Below the pieces are notes generated by a model. The model was not told where the DNA came from. It did not search any database and worked only from the letters and a program-made list of their open reading frames with translations. From Batkoa obscura (lineage: Eukaryota; Entomophthoromycota; Entomophthoromycetes; Entomophthorales; Batkoaceae), in contig JASVEC010000023.1 of the NCBI GenBank assembly GCA_030770535.1, positions 372,001 to 436,000 on the forward strand: DNA of 64,000 bases, read 5' to 3'. Numbering within the stretch: position 1 is the first letter of the stretch; each line of letters begins with the position of its first letter. A program made the position numbers and the translations under genes. Below are positions 10,651-22,511 of the stretch, one piece after another.

Positions 10651-10745
10651 GGGGTATTTCTTTCGGTTTCACATCACTTTTTCCATTTTTTAAGCGCTAT
10701 TTGAGCAGAAAGATTGTTAGTAAAATTGAATAAAAAAACACAGCC
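10651..10745. mobile_element. MITE of the GGGG-TIR transposon family
   Basis: Starts GGGGTATTTC, has core TTAAGCGCTATTTGAGCAG and ends ACACAGCC. The target duplication is not clear. Confidence 0.75.
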
Positions 10746-11114
10746 ACATAATCAAAATAAGTTTTGGTAGGATTTGATTTCCAATTAAAAGATATTTTTA
10801 AGAAATCTTGTGATATTTATAAATTAATAGAATTATCTCTAATTATTCGTGTAATAATTACGTTTTCTTATGGTTAGATATTTCCTTAAAAATTCTATTC
10901 ACATTTCTTAATATTAATTTCATGAATATATTTATAGGTTGATTTTTTAAACATTCTAAAAATGCTTTTAAAAACCATTTTGATGACGAATTTTTTCATT
11001 AAAATCTTTTTTATGGCTACTATAGCTTTTACTTTTTTTAGCATTAACAAAGCTTATAAAATTTGTCGTAACTCGGCCATATTATTATCAAAGCTGTTGT
11101 GCAAATCATTATAT

Positions 11115-11212
11115 GGGAGTGTTTTTTTTTACTTCATTATTTTTCCATTTTTTAAGCGCTATTTAAGCGGAAAATTTGTTAGTAAAATTCTTAGACACAA
11201 AAATACATCCCC
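11115..11212. mobile_element. MITE of the GGGG-TIR transposon family
   Basis: Starts GGGAGTGTTTT, ends ATACATCCCC and has ATAT on both sides. The open frame across it (10962-11225) is not a gene. Confidence 0.88.
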
Positions 11213-11887
11213 ATATATATTTTAAAATTATAAGATTTACTTTAACTTACTATCATATTTTACAAATATAGTAAAAACTCAAGAATTTTATAACAAATAA
11301 ATCAATTTTAGAAATTTATGAGGATGTATTTAAGTGTTCCATGTTTAATGGTGCAGTTTATTTTGAAAATACTCATTGAAGTTCATTTAAAGTTTGGTTA
11401 ATTTTACTTTGTTTATATTAGAATATATATAATTTTAATATACTATAGATTTGAATTATGAAATACTAATATAACGAAAATAAGTCTTATATAAACAAAA
11501 AGTCATAAATTCTATGAAGTAAAAATGAACAATTTGCCAAAAGCAAAGATAGATACAGCTTTTACAAATGTGTAAAAGATGATTCACAGTTTCAAGCAAG
11601 AAATTCAATAAAGTACACAAATTCATAGTATTTTAGTGTTTTTTTGCTTAGAATTGATAATTATCAGTATTAATCAATTTTTATTTACAAAAAAGATGTA
11701 AAAAAGTAACTAAATGTAAACTTGATTTAAAGCGCATAATTAAAAATAGGGTGACGTAGTCAGGATAGAGGGTGAGAACAAGTTTTTGCCAAGTTGAAAT
11801 ATTCAAACTTATGATTTGATGTTTCATATTGAAACAAGAAATATAAATTTGACTTTATGAACTTTAAATGTTTACTTTTCTTTAAAA
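11213..11887. other. Intergenic, nothing recognised
   Basis: AT-rich upstream region of the transporter gene. A weak MITE-like stretch near 11320 is too decayed to call. Confidence 0.35.
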
Positions 11888-13447
11888 ATGAGTTCAGTAT
11901 CAACAAGTAATAAAAATATCAGCTGTAAGACAGTGTAAATATTAACAAATTTTAATTAGGTTTGACTTATTTTCCCGATTTAAATTACTTAAAGATCCTT
12001 TTATTATCGGGGTTTGCTAAGGCATTAAAAAAATATATTGCAAACACTTACCAAGGGGTAAGCTTAATACTAATCCACTTTTTACAAACTGATTGTGATA
12101 TTAGGTTTTAGTAGAGTTGGGTGGTTTTCCACATAACTGGGGCGAAAAGTACCAATACGTTGTATCCAACTTTAACTATTTTAACTATACCGTTCCGGCA
12201 GCTATTTTGGTCTTTAGTTATTTAACGGATAAATTTGGAATTAAAAAAACTTTACCTGTATCGCTTTATGCAACCTCAGTCTTAGTAGTGGTGTTATCTG
12301 TAGCACCAAACCTTACTTCACTTCGTGGCACTTTACTTGCTTTAGGTTTATTTAATGGATTAGATGCGCTTGCTTATGGTCTTGTATCAACTGTTTATGA
12401 ATCAAAATATCAAAGTAAGGTTAATTCACGCTTAAATTAGATTACAACTGACTTTTTGTAGGTTTTGCATATGCATTGCTATTTTTTGATACATATTTTG
12501 TTTATCTTATATCAGACGCTATGACCTATTTCTTTGAGCCGTTCAAAAATCAGATTCCAAATTGGTTTATGCCAAAACTATTATTCCTTCAACATCCCCA
12601 GTTATTTTCTGCTTTGAGTGGTGCTATCATCTTTGGAATAGTTGCCTACTATTCTCATTCTATTTTGTTACCTTCTGACGAAAAGTTAGATGATACTTCA
12701 CTTCCAACTGAAAGCGATGAAACTCAAACTTTAATTAATGAAATGGATAATACTAATTATGATTCCATTAACTCATCTCAAAACACTTTGTATTCTCGCT
12801 ATGTACCCAAATTACCCAATGAGCAAAGTTTATTTTTACTTCTTTCATTTGTGTTGAATCAATTTTTAATTAAAAATGCAACAAGAAGTTTGCAAGATTG
12901 GTACATGACTGACACTAACCAAGGCGGCTTAGGCTTAGGCTTTAATAACATATTTCCTACTCTGATCAATTCATTGATTTCTTCTTATTATTTAAGTTAT
13001 TTGTTTTTACCTACTACTTTGAATCGATTCAATCCTAGTTATATTTATAATATTACTTATAATATAGCTACTATTGAATTTGCTTATTTAATCTTGGTCA
13101 ACTTTTTACAACCAATTCTTCCCACTTTAATTTTAAACTTATTAGTCGGTTTAGGTGGTGTATCGTTGACTGTATGCTCTTTATATGCCAATTTTTCAAT
13201 AATTTTGTTATTATCTAGAGTAAAAGATGCAAATGTGGGAACATTTACTATATTCGGTTTAGCACTCGGTGGTTTTGAAATTCTCAATGCAGTCCAAGTA
13301 TTCTTCCGACCAATTTCTCTATTTGCTATCTTTAGTACAATGGAAATTTCTTACTTTAATATTTTAAATCCTTCCCTTGTTATATTTACTGGGGTTGCTT
13401 TCCTCAATCGCTATTTCTCTGAAGCTTTTCTTACTATTAGCAATTAA
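11888..13447 (+). CDS. Major facilitator-type membrane transporter
   Basis: The exon model is 11888-11924, 11960-12057, 12105-12414 and 12462-13447 (476 aa). Phases agree at every join, donors are GTAAGA/GTAAGC/GTAAGG-like, and introns are 35, 47 and 47 bp. The first helix is near LKILLLSGFAKALKK. The segment LVFSYLTDKFGIKKTLP matches the MFS loop 2-3 motif (G/S-x-L-x-D-x-x-G-x-K/R). A central hydrophilic, acidic loop (DEKLDDTSLPTESDE) separates the two halves of hydrophobic helices, as in MFS proteins. The substrate is unknown; it could be a member of the FMP42/SLC43-like or UNC93-like groups, but I cannot tell which. The first two exons are less certain than the last two. The gene has no obvious link to its neighbours. 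Confidence 0.72.
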
Positions 13448-15509
13448 GTAAGATTACTTGATAAATAAAGCAGCATTGATTGTGTATTTATGCTTATGTC
13501 TGATTACATTTCTATAAGTTGAAATTCTAATATAGAGAACACATTATAGTTTATACATGTAAATGTAAACTTGGTTAAAATAAAATCGATTTCTGCAGTT
13601 TGATTTATATTAAACAAAAAACTACCAAACTGACTTTTTTTGCCTCATTATTTTCCCCATATTATATGTAATGTAAAGTTAAAAAAATTGATAGTTAAGG
13701 TGGTGGGTTCAAAAACATGTCATAATACGCTTATTTTTTTAAAAATCTTGAAGATATAAAAGCACCTAAGTATTTTATTTTTGTGAAAACTCAATAGTAT
13801 GGAAATTGAACAATGTATATAGATAAAGAGAGCAGATTTTGTGCTATATTTGAGATAAACTTATCTCTATCTAGTTTAGGTAGGCATGATTTAAAAAAAT
13901 AGTAGCCTTTAATTTTCTTGAGTAAATTTTTCTGCACAAGAAATAAACTCAAAAATGTAATAAAAGAACTAAAAGGATTCATTGAACAATTTTATATATT
14001 AAAAATTAGTCTTGTAAACTAACTAATAGATTCATTTTACTTTTAAGATACTGTTTATTAAGAATTAATACATATATTTATATTGTTTAAAATGAAAGCT
14101 CAAACCTTTATAAAGCAGCCAAATACACTCAGGAGTGATATTAGAAAGTAGGTCATCATACAATATTTAATATTATCTGGATCAAAATATCAAAGTTGCG
14201 AGCTTTCAACAAAGCTTTTTGGATTGGGTTGGTTTTGAATTTAGTCTTAATAGAGTTTTAGTGAATTTGAAATTTGGAAATTAAAACTAATTTCAAAGCC
14301 AGAAAATTGCTCAAATATTTAATGTGCAATTCTAGGCTCAAAACCAAAATTATTCAGATGTTAATATAGTTACTAATATATCTTTAAACAAACGAATTTT
14401 AAGAAAAAGTACTCAACTAATAGATCCAAATAAAATAAAGCACTTTCGTTGTTAAGTGTGATTAAACTTTTATTAAAAGTTAAAAAATCGATATTTCATA
14501 TTTCAACTAGTTTTAATTTAAATTCATCTTTGCTTAAACTAATATATATTTGGCCGAATTTCAACCTATAATATGATTTTTGGCCCAAAATTACACTTTC
14601 AAATATCTTAACAATTTCACAAAAATCAAATCATCTTATATAAATCTGAAGCTGACTTTAAAATTCTATCAGTCCAATTTTTCCAAAAAAATCGAAACTA
14701 GGTAAAAATTAAACCTTAACCTAAACTATATCAAAGAAAAAAAGGGAATGCTAGTATAAAGCGTAATATATTAAATATAATTAATGAAAAAATGCATCAA
14801 TAATGGAATATATATTTAAATCATATATTATGTACCTTTAATATAAGCACTATTTGGGGTTTACTAAGACTATCAAACTAACAGCTTATACTCAATAGAA
14901 TAACTCGGATTCAGATATCTTTTATTATTTTAATTATATAGTTGATTCTTTTTAACATGAATTTAAGGGCTACTACTTTTTACAATCATTAAATTTATAT
15001 TAAAATACTTCAAGTTTAATTTAAAACAATGAAAGACACCCAACTACAAGCTATTCCAACATCTCAAATCCCATTTTAACAGGTCAAAATAAGCAATGTA
15101 AAGAGTAATAGAATTTAGACTAAATAAAAGTTCAAGATTATTTAAGCTATCCAAAAAGCCTGGGATTGATAAAATAGGCTTCAATCACCCATGGTCTTCT
15201 GACCATTCTTTATACAATCCATAGGTTATCAGTTTGTATAACCTCCAGTTCAATACAAATTGTTTACCGCGTTCATAGTTAAAGGTCTCATTACTAACTC
15301 TAGATATATTCAAAGATCCTAACAAACACTTCACAGGCATCTATTTTTTTAAAAACTATAATAAACTGAAAAAGGACCCTACAAAACCGTTTATGCTCTT
15401 TAAAAAACTTACAACTAATTTTAGCAAACCATTATAAACATACATACAAACAAACCTGTTTTCATAATTTATAGTTTTTATCTTATCTTAGTTTTTGATT
15501 AATAAAATA
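13448..15509. other. Two kilobases without a recognisable gene
   Basis: AT-rich sequence. A possible MITE scrap lies near 13630-13670. The segment around 15180-15300 is less AT-rich and may be decayed coding DNA, but I could not identify it. Confidence 0.35.
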
Positions 15510-16465
15510 GATATCATATCCATAACCAAAGAATACGACCCCTTCTTCTCCTTCGAAATAATTTGTTTACATATTCTATATTCTCCTTCCTATTAAACAT
15601 CGTTGTTATTTACGTAGTGAATGCTAAATTGAGCCAAGAAAGAGCAGCAGACATTTATCTGATAACTCTTATAGTGATTTTTGACATCCTAGCTTCTATT
15701 TTGTTAAATATAATCTAAATAGCTAAATCCTATTTAGCTATGACACCTTTAGAATTTCAAGAAAGCATTTACTGTTCTTTAAGTTACATATTTTATACTA
15801 GTTCTGCTGTTATATCTATTAACCTAATTTCACAACTATCAATGGCTCATCATCTAGCTATTATTAAATCATATAGTATAAGTAATACAAAAGCCAGTTT
15901 TGTTTCTTTGCAATTATATTATTAACATTGGCCATATTCATTATCAATAAAACTATAGGAATGCCACAGACGAGGCCTCCAAAATTGACATACATATCCA
16001 TTACTAAGAGCTGTGTTTCTGTAGAACATACGATTTATGTTATATTTATATGTTCCTTTATTTGTTCAGTTGCATTTTGCATTTCCATTTTCTATGAGTT
16101 GACACTAGTACCATATTTTAAAACGAATTAAGGGTTTAAAGAGTTATCAGATAGTCTTAGAAAAGGGGTAATATTTTATAAACCAAAAGATATCGCTTTT
16201 TTGATTGTTTTCACAGTAGTTTATACATCCTGCATATATCCTGAATTTATCATTTTACTTATTGAGGAAGTGGGTGAACATGAAATACTCCTTATGTACC
16301 ATATTGCATTTCATCATTTTTATTTTATAATGGGACAACGTTAAATCGGTTGTTTGTGCTAACTTTACATTCAGATTCTAGGAAAAAACTTATCAATTTG
16401 TTTAAAAAGAAAAAAAAAGTGAATTTAACCATTATCAAGCCACCTTTGATACTCATTATTGTTTG
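15510..16465 (+). pseudogene. Decayed seven-transmembrane receptor gene
   Basis: Fragments in several frames match the receptors at 25876-26865 and 28956-29903. They run from an N-terminal segment near 15520 (ITKEYDPF, FSFEI), through TPLEFQESIYCSLS (15740-15790) and LAIIKSYSISNTK (15858-15896), to a C-terminal segment near 16370 (LHSDSRKKLINLFKK). In-frame stops and frameshifts interrupt the reading throughout, so it cannot encode a full receptor. The orientation is opposite to most of the family. Confidence 0.8.
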
Positions 16466-17180
16466 AGTCGGGGTTCAGTAAATGGTATGACGCTCAACAA
16501 ATTGAGTTTTTTAGTTTTTAGTGAAAATTGAGATCAGAATCTTCAATTGAGCTAGGGAACTTGCATTCAGTGCAATAGATATTCGAAAAAAAGAACATTA
16601 TTCCTATATTTAATAACCTTAGCGAAAAGGTCGATTTTTTACTGCATTTGTTTATTTATCTCCTATCAATTTTTTTCAAACTGATGCTTTATCTTGATAT
16701 TAAAAACCATTTATTATTATTTTTCAACCATAAAAAGTTGATAATTTAGAATAAATTGTCATTATTATCTAAATAAATAACAATAAAATGATACCTTTAA
16801 TTTCGACTTATTCAACAATTAAAAGAATTAAATTTCATTGACAATGATTGTATAAGTTTCTATCTTGTACTTTATTTTATAACAAATAACTGAGATAAAT
16901 CTATAATAGTAGTATGATTTTCTAACAAAATAACATAAACAAATTAAAATAAATTTAATTTAATACAAAAATAATTCAAATTAATTAATTCTGTTCTCAC
17001 CATTTAAGAATAAATTTACCGTATTTTAAAACGTGAGTTTAAAATATTAATAATATTTCAATATCAAATTATTAATGTAGTAAAAACAAGAATTAAAATT
17101 TCAAAACACCACCAATCTCTAGTCTATCATCTATCAATCAAAAGGTCATTACAACAAAAATAAGGTTTATTTACTTTAAA
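16466..17180. other. Intergenic, nothing recognised
   Basis: Very AT-rich, with no supported gene or repeat. Confidence 0.4.
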
Positions 17181-18155
17181 TCAGCGACTTTGGTTTAGCT
17201 CTATGTTATGTAGTGACTGGAAATTATCTATTTCTCTGTCATGTGAGCTGGCCAAAGTACCTTTTAATAAAGCCAAGACATCATTTCTGGTTTCTGGGTG
17301 TAAAGTGATAACGAATAGAGGGTTAATAGCACATTCAGAAAAGAACAAAAAATAAATGATACAATCTAAAGCAAAGGTACGTTGATAATCCGTAAATGCT
17401 TCAACAATCAACAGTATAAACTCCGGAAGTAAAGAAACTAAATAAGCTATTGTAAATAATAGTAAATAGACAACATAACTTGATTTGAAAAAGGATCTTC
17501 CTTTATCATAACAATCACTTGACTTCAAAGATTGATTCAATCTATAATAGTGTAAACTTAAAAGGCCATAAAATATTGGTATCGACAATACAGAAGGTAT
17601 GGTAAGGAGAAAGATACAAGCTGCATAAATAATATGTGTAATTGAATTCCCTTCTAAAGATATTGTAATACAAAACATACCTGATGGCATGAGTCGATAA
17701 CTATTTTGTAATGCACTTAAAATAAAGGCCAATGTGATAATCACTACTAATATTATACTTGCTATCGAGGATTTCATATTATTTATAGCGTACCTTTTAA
17801 CTATAGTTAAATAGCGTATAGCTGCTAATTGAGCCGTTAGAGTAACAGCTAAAATACCAATAGCGTTGAAAGCTATAGCATTGACCCTACACCATGGACC
17901 AGTTAGAAACTCTTTTTCGTTCGCACCGTAGCACCATTTGATGATTTGAGAGATGAGACAAAAAAGGACTAACAATAAATCAAATACAGATATTAAAATC
18001 ATAAGTTGGGTATCAATTGCTTTATTCGTTCGATATCTATGTTTAGTGATGTACAACACTAACAGGTTTAGTACCATTGATGCTAAACATAATATAAATA
18101 TGATGATTTCGTAGGTTAAATCAAAGCCTAGGTTTTCTTCTCCTAAAACTACCAT
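17181..18155 (-). CDS. Rhodopsin-like seven-transmembrane receptor (subfamily 2)
   Basis: A 324-aa single-exon gene starting MVVLGEENLGFDLTYE. Seven helices are visible with class A signs: LNLLVLY in helix 1, SVFDLLLVLF in helix 2, GPWCRVNA before helix 3, AAIRYLTIVKRYAINN after helix 3, GMFCIT in the second outer loop, VSLLPEFILL in helix 6 and AINPLFVITLHPETR in helix 7. Its closest relative here is the receptor at 33700-34674, which has the same length and aligns along its whole length. The C-terminal tail (LQSLHNIELNQSR-like) is also conserved between the two. It is probably a plasma-membrane receptor; the ligand is unknown. Confidence 0.82.
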   Translation of the reverse strand: MVVLGEENLGFDLTYEIIIFILCLASMVLNLLVLYITKHRYRTNKAIDTQLMILISVFDLLLVLFCLISQIIKWCYGANEKEFLTGPWCRVNAIAFNAIGILAVTLTAQLAAIRYLTIVKRYAINNMKSSIASIILVVIITLAFILSALQNSYRLMPSGMFCITISLEGNSITHIIYAACIFLLTIPSVLSIPIFYGLLSLHYYRLNQSLKSSDCYDKGRSFFKSSYVVYLLLFTIAYLVSLLPEFILLIVEAFTDYQRTFALDCIIYFLFFSECAINPLFVITLHPETRNDVLALLKGTLASSHDREIDNFQSLHNIELNQSR

Positions 18156-19239
18156 CCTTGTTTTGAAGTATGAGAAAAAGCTTTTTGAAAACTTAATTTT
18201 TGGAATATCATTTAATTACTTTATTCTTCTATTTTTATTTATCCAGTTTATTCTTGAGAATATTCTATGTTTGTTAAAACTATGTCATTTATTTAAGTAC
18301 AAATGTTATCAAGTAATAACTAATATGTTTTTGTAAACTAACTTTCTGCATTAAATACGGTTTTTAAATATAAATTGTTTATAAATTTAGTAAATTTCTT
18401 TAGAAAAAAGTTTATACAAAAATAGTAAAATTCAATAATCATTAGTAAATTGATCTGTATTGTTTTTTAGTTTTTCTACGTATAGCTACTAACTTTCAAC
18501 TATCATATCATATCAAATATCAAGTATAACACATCTAAATGAGAATGTTTTATGAAATCCTAATATAATAATACAAATCTAATAATCTATGCGAATTTTA
18601 CCTTATTTAATCAATGATTTGGCATGCGATAAGAACATCATAGGGCAACTTTTCGTTGTTATTTTTGAAGTACAACTATCGCGTTTTTTACTATTTTCAA
18701 GTAGAAATCTGACTTTTAATATATTAGCTTTTTATTAAATAAATTAATTTATAGTATTTGAATGTTTTTCAAACGGGCAATTTAATATAAAAAAGTAAAA
18801 TAAAATTTCAAAAAAAGCAACAGTCAAAAACAAAGGCTAAGTATTCCTATGGGCTTGCTTTTGGATAAATTTCCCACTTATATTTGTTCTTAACTTATGT
18901 TCATCAGTCTTGTGAAACCCTTACTGCTTCTATGATAGCTTTCTTTCACCAAAGAGTTAAAAAGTCCAATGATGTTTTTTCTCTTTTAGAATAAAAACTG
19001 TCTAGTCTAACTGATTTACATGGATTACAGTTGGATTATCTGTTAAGAAATATGAAAGGGAAGCCTTAAGTCAGTAGTCTACAGTGGCTTTTTACTAATT
19101 CTATATATTTGATTTGTTACAAACCACTTGATGACTTGTTCTCTTTCAGAAACTTATAAAAGTATATAGATTAAGTATGAATTTATTAATATTTTCTTTG
19201 TCAAAAATATCATGAAACGATTTTTTTGTATCAATATTT
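18156..19239. other. Intergenic, nothing recognised
   Basis: AT-rich upstream region of the receptor. Confidence 0.4.
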
Positions 19240-19335
19240 GGAGATGTTTTTTTTGACTTGATCACTTTTTCTATCTTTTAAGCACTATTTGAGTGGAAAA
19301 TTGTTAGTAAAATTTTTAAATAAAAAATGCATTAT
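19240..19335. mobile_element. Decayed MITE of the GGGG-TIR transposon family
   Basis: Starts GGAGATGTTTT with core TTAAGCACTATTTGAGTGG. The right end is degraded (AATGCATTA). Confidence 0.7.
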
Positions 19336-19947
19336 TCAATATTTGCTTTTTTGTGATTTTAGGTTGCATAAAAATGAAAAAAATAATAAAAAAACATTCC
19401 AAAACAAACATGTTTTTTTAGAAATTGACTAACATCGTATTCAAGATTTAAACTTAAGAATGAACATATATTTGAAGCAAAACAATCCCATACTCACTTC
19501 AAAAAAGTAAATATCTGTATTATTTTATGACCTTAATCATTTAAGTACTATCCTTGAGTTTAGATACAACTTATAACTTAGATATATTAGTTATATAAAG
19601 CCTGATGTGGTGATATCAAATATATTCAAAACCAAAAAAAGTATACTTTGAACAAACAATATTAACCAAATAGTAGTAACAATGTACATTATTAATATAA
19701 ACTTAATTGATCACTTAATTTTTAAGCTATTTATAAAGCAATATTAACAAAATAGCTTTATTTAATTTACACTTCTTAATAAATAATTAAACTCAACAAC
19801 ATCATTATACTTATACATGGTTAACATTTAAGTATACTATGATTTATTGTTGTAAAATATAGACCATGAGCAAAAAAAAACTTATAATTGAATTAATTAC
19901 TACAACACAAATAAATAGCTCAACCTATAAACCCCAATCAATTTTAT
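19336..19947. other. Intergenic, nothing recognised
   Basis: AT-rich 3' flank of the H-protein gene. Confidence 0.4.
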
Positions 19948-20591
19948 TTAATGTTCTTCACTTTTTAAAAACTCAGTATAAGCTTTTGAGTCCATCAAGC
20001 TATTAACTTCAGCTTCATTTTCAATTTCTACTTTACACAACCAGCCTACATACCTTATAAATATTTTTTTAATAATAATAGTTATAAAGTTTACCTTTGT
20101 TTTCTGGATCTTCATTAATAACTGAATAATCATCTACTAAGGTTTCGTTGATTTCAACTACTTTACCACTAACTGGTGAGTTGATTTCTCCTACTGCTTT
20201 AACGGATTCAACCGATCCGAGGTAGTCTAAGAGAGTTCAACTTTAAAACACCTTTTCCTCATATTTAAACATAAAAAAACTTACCACCAGCTTCAAGCTT
20301 TGATTCATTTTCAGGTAACTCGGCGAACACGATTTCACCAAGAGCATCTGAAGCATGTTTGGTGATTCCAATGGTAGCAATCTTATCGTTCAACTGAACC
20401 CATTCGTGACTTTCGGTGAATTTTTTGACTATTTTGGAGAGAGAAAAACAGTAGCGTTAGTTTCTTATATTGCATTAAATACTAACAATATTAAACTTAC
20501 CAGAATAATATTTAATTGGAGTGACTTTAATCGTAGCTAAACGGGAGGCGACTGGTACCTTGGTAATAAGTTTACTGAAGCGAGCGAGCAT
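19948..20591 (-). CDS. GCV3: Glycine cleavage system H protein, mitochondrial
   Basis: Carries the lipoyl arm that shuttles the aminomethyl group between the P, T and L proteins of mitochondrial glycine decarboxylase. Four exons: 20591-20501, 20428-20285, 20226-20095 and 20045-19948 (154 aa). Phases agree at all joins. The presequence is basic ([22 protein letters not shown]). The mature part begins [14 protein letters not shown]. The lipoylated lysine is in [18 protein letters not shown], matching the family motif. [12 protein letters not shown] and EFLKSEEH close the protein. Introns are 72, 58 and 49 bp. The family gene in yeast is GCV3 (GCSH in animals). It is divergent from the carnitine carrier gene across about 785 bp. 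Confidence 0.95.
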
Positions 20592-21376
20592 TTTTTGATA
20601 GTTCGAAATAGTAAAAGTAAAGTTGATGATGAACAATTTATAGCAGACTTTTTATGGAAGATTACCATTGGTTCAATTTTAAAAGACTAAATTTTTCGGT
20701 TTTTATTGGTCGAAACGATGAATCAATAGGTCATCTGAAGTAAAGTTGCATTGGGAAGTAAAATAATTTGGGTTTATATTTAAATATAGGAGTTTAGTTT
20801 TAAATTTAGCGTTTATTGAGATCTACTAACAAGCAATTTTGTTTTGTTAAAAATAATTATAAAGTGTATTTATTCTAAAGTATAGAATAAAGGTCTTAAT
20901 TTTTGATAACAGTCTATTGAGTGTATCGATAACTAGGATATAAAATAAGATTATCTGAAAATGAACTTTTCTGTTCCACTTTTTAACTAATAAGTTTTTA
21001 AACCATTGTACAAATAGACAAGATAATGAAATGAAGAACCAACACAGTTTTTAAAAAGGAACTTAAAAGATCACTTTTTGTACTGGTTTATTAGCTATTA
21101 TAAAAGATTATTTTAATGTCATGATGAAATATCAAAAAAGATCATATTCTAAGATAATTTAATATTTCAATCTAAAAAACATTCTGAATAATAATGACAC
21201 GCTATAGTTCAGTAATAACTTAATCTTTGGCCCCTAATACCATAAAAATGGGCAAACAATTGCCTATGTGCCCACTATCGAAACAAAAATCGAGCTTAAA
21301 ACAACTATAAATACTCAACCACAAATCCCACCTTTATATATCATTTACATATTACCCTCACACCGACTGATACATA
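20592..21376. promoter_or_regulatory. Divergent intergenic region between GCV3 and the carnitine carrier
   Basis: The promoters of both flanking mitochondrial genes must lie here. No specific motif could be defended. Confidence 0.4.
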
Positions 21377-22380
21377 ATGCCACAGGATACAACAGGAGTA
21401 AAAAGCTTCTTAAGCGGGGGGATTGGGGGTATGTTTTTAGTTATCTCTGGACATCCATTAGATTTAATTAAAGTCAAACTACAAACAAGTAACCAAAGTT
21501 TTTTACAATGTTTCCAATCCCAATTCAACTCTGGTATAAAAAGTTTTTATCGTGGAGTAGTCCCCCCATTATTGGGAGTAATGCCCATCATGGCTACCAC
21601 TTTTTGGGCTTATGATCTAGGGATTAAAATGCAGAGATGGGGAACAGTAAGTTTAAAGAGTTAACTAATGAGGTTTTAAAGCAAATAATAATAATCGTTT
21701 TGATAGAATGATACTACAACACCAAGAAGTATCTCAGAGGTAGCAATAGCGGGAGGTTTCTCAGCTCTACCAGCAGTGGTAGTAGTAGCCCCTGGAGAAA
21801 GGATAAAATGTTTATTGCAAATCTCAGACGCAGGTGGTAAAGACAAAAAAACCATGATACAAGTTATCAAAGATACAATAAAGAGGAAAGGTTTTTTTGG
21901 GCTTTATCAGGGCACTACTATTACACTATTAAGAGATATCCCTGGTTCTATGGCTTATTTTACAATTTATGAAGTGTTAAAGAAAGAGTTGGCTGGAAAT
22001 GATAAGAATAGTATTCTACCTATCATTGTTGCTGGTGGTGTGGCTGGTATGGCTAATTGGGCACTCGCTATGGTAAGAGTTTATAAGTTAGCTCACTTTA
22101 ACATCCACTTTACTTATAATTTCTTAGCCCTTTGATGTGTTAAAAAGTCGTATTCAAACCCAAGAAACAAGTTTAGGTATCAAAACCACATTTAATCAAT
22201 TGGTAAAAGCAGAAGGTTACAGAGGTTTATATCGCGGTTTAGCGCCTGCTCTTTTAAGAGCTTTTCCTGCTAACGCTGCTTGTTTCCTAGGTACTTTTAT
22301 AGCTTATTTTTTTATATTTGTAATTAATAATGTTACTAGGAGTGGAACTATCGTTACAATTAATGAATACATTATTTTAG
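21377..22380 (+). CDS. CRC1: Mitochondrial carnitine/acylcarnitine carrier
   Basis: A mitochondrial carrier (SLC25) family protein of the inner membrane, which exchanges acylcarnitine for carnitine to feed fatty-acid oxidation. Exons are 21377-21646, 21707-22072, 22128-22290 and 22340-22380 (279 aa); all phases agree. The three carrier repeats show the signatures HPLDLIKVKLQT, APGERIKCLLQI and PFDVLKSRIQT. The second and third are characteristic of the carnitine carrier branch. Each repeat ends with the expected Gly-rich or aromatic segment (GIKSFYRGVVPPLLG, GFFGLYQGTT, GYRGLYRGLAPALLRAFPANAACF). The last intron is 49 bp. Without it the frame would run on to 22391; spliced, the end reads FLGVELSLQLMNTLF, as in the family. 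Confidence 0.93.
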
Positions 22381-22511
22381 AATATAATTAATTTTAAATT
22401 AAGTTTGTATAGAATATTATAAAAGTAATAAAGTAATAGAAATGATATATATTTTATTAGTTTAATCACTACCTAATTATTTTTTTACTTTGACTTAAGT
22501 GACAATTAATA

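Noticed and set aside
10962-11225. 87-codon frame
   Set aside because: It runs through a MITE and has no similarity to any protein I recognise.
22137-22391. Carnitine carrier ending at 22391 without a last intron
   Set aside because: Removing 22291-22339 restores the family C-terminus (FLGVELSLQLMNTLF); the unspliced reading gives an unrelated tail.
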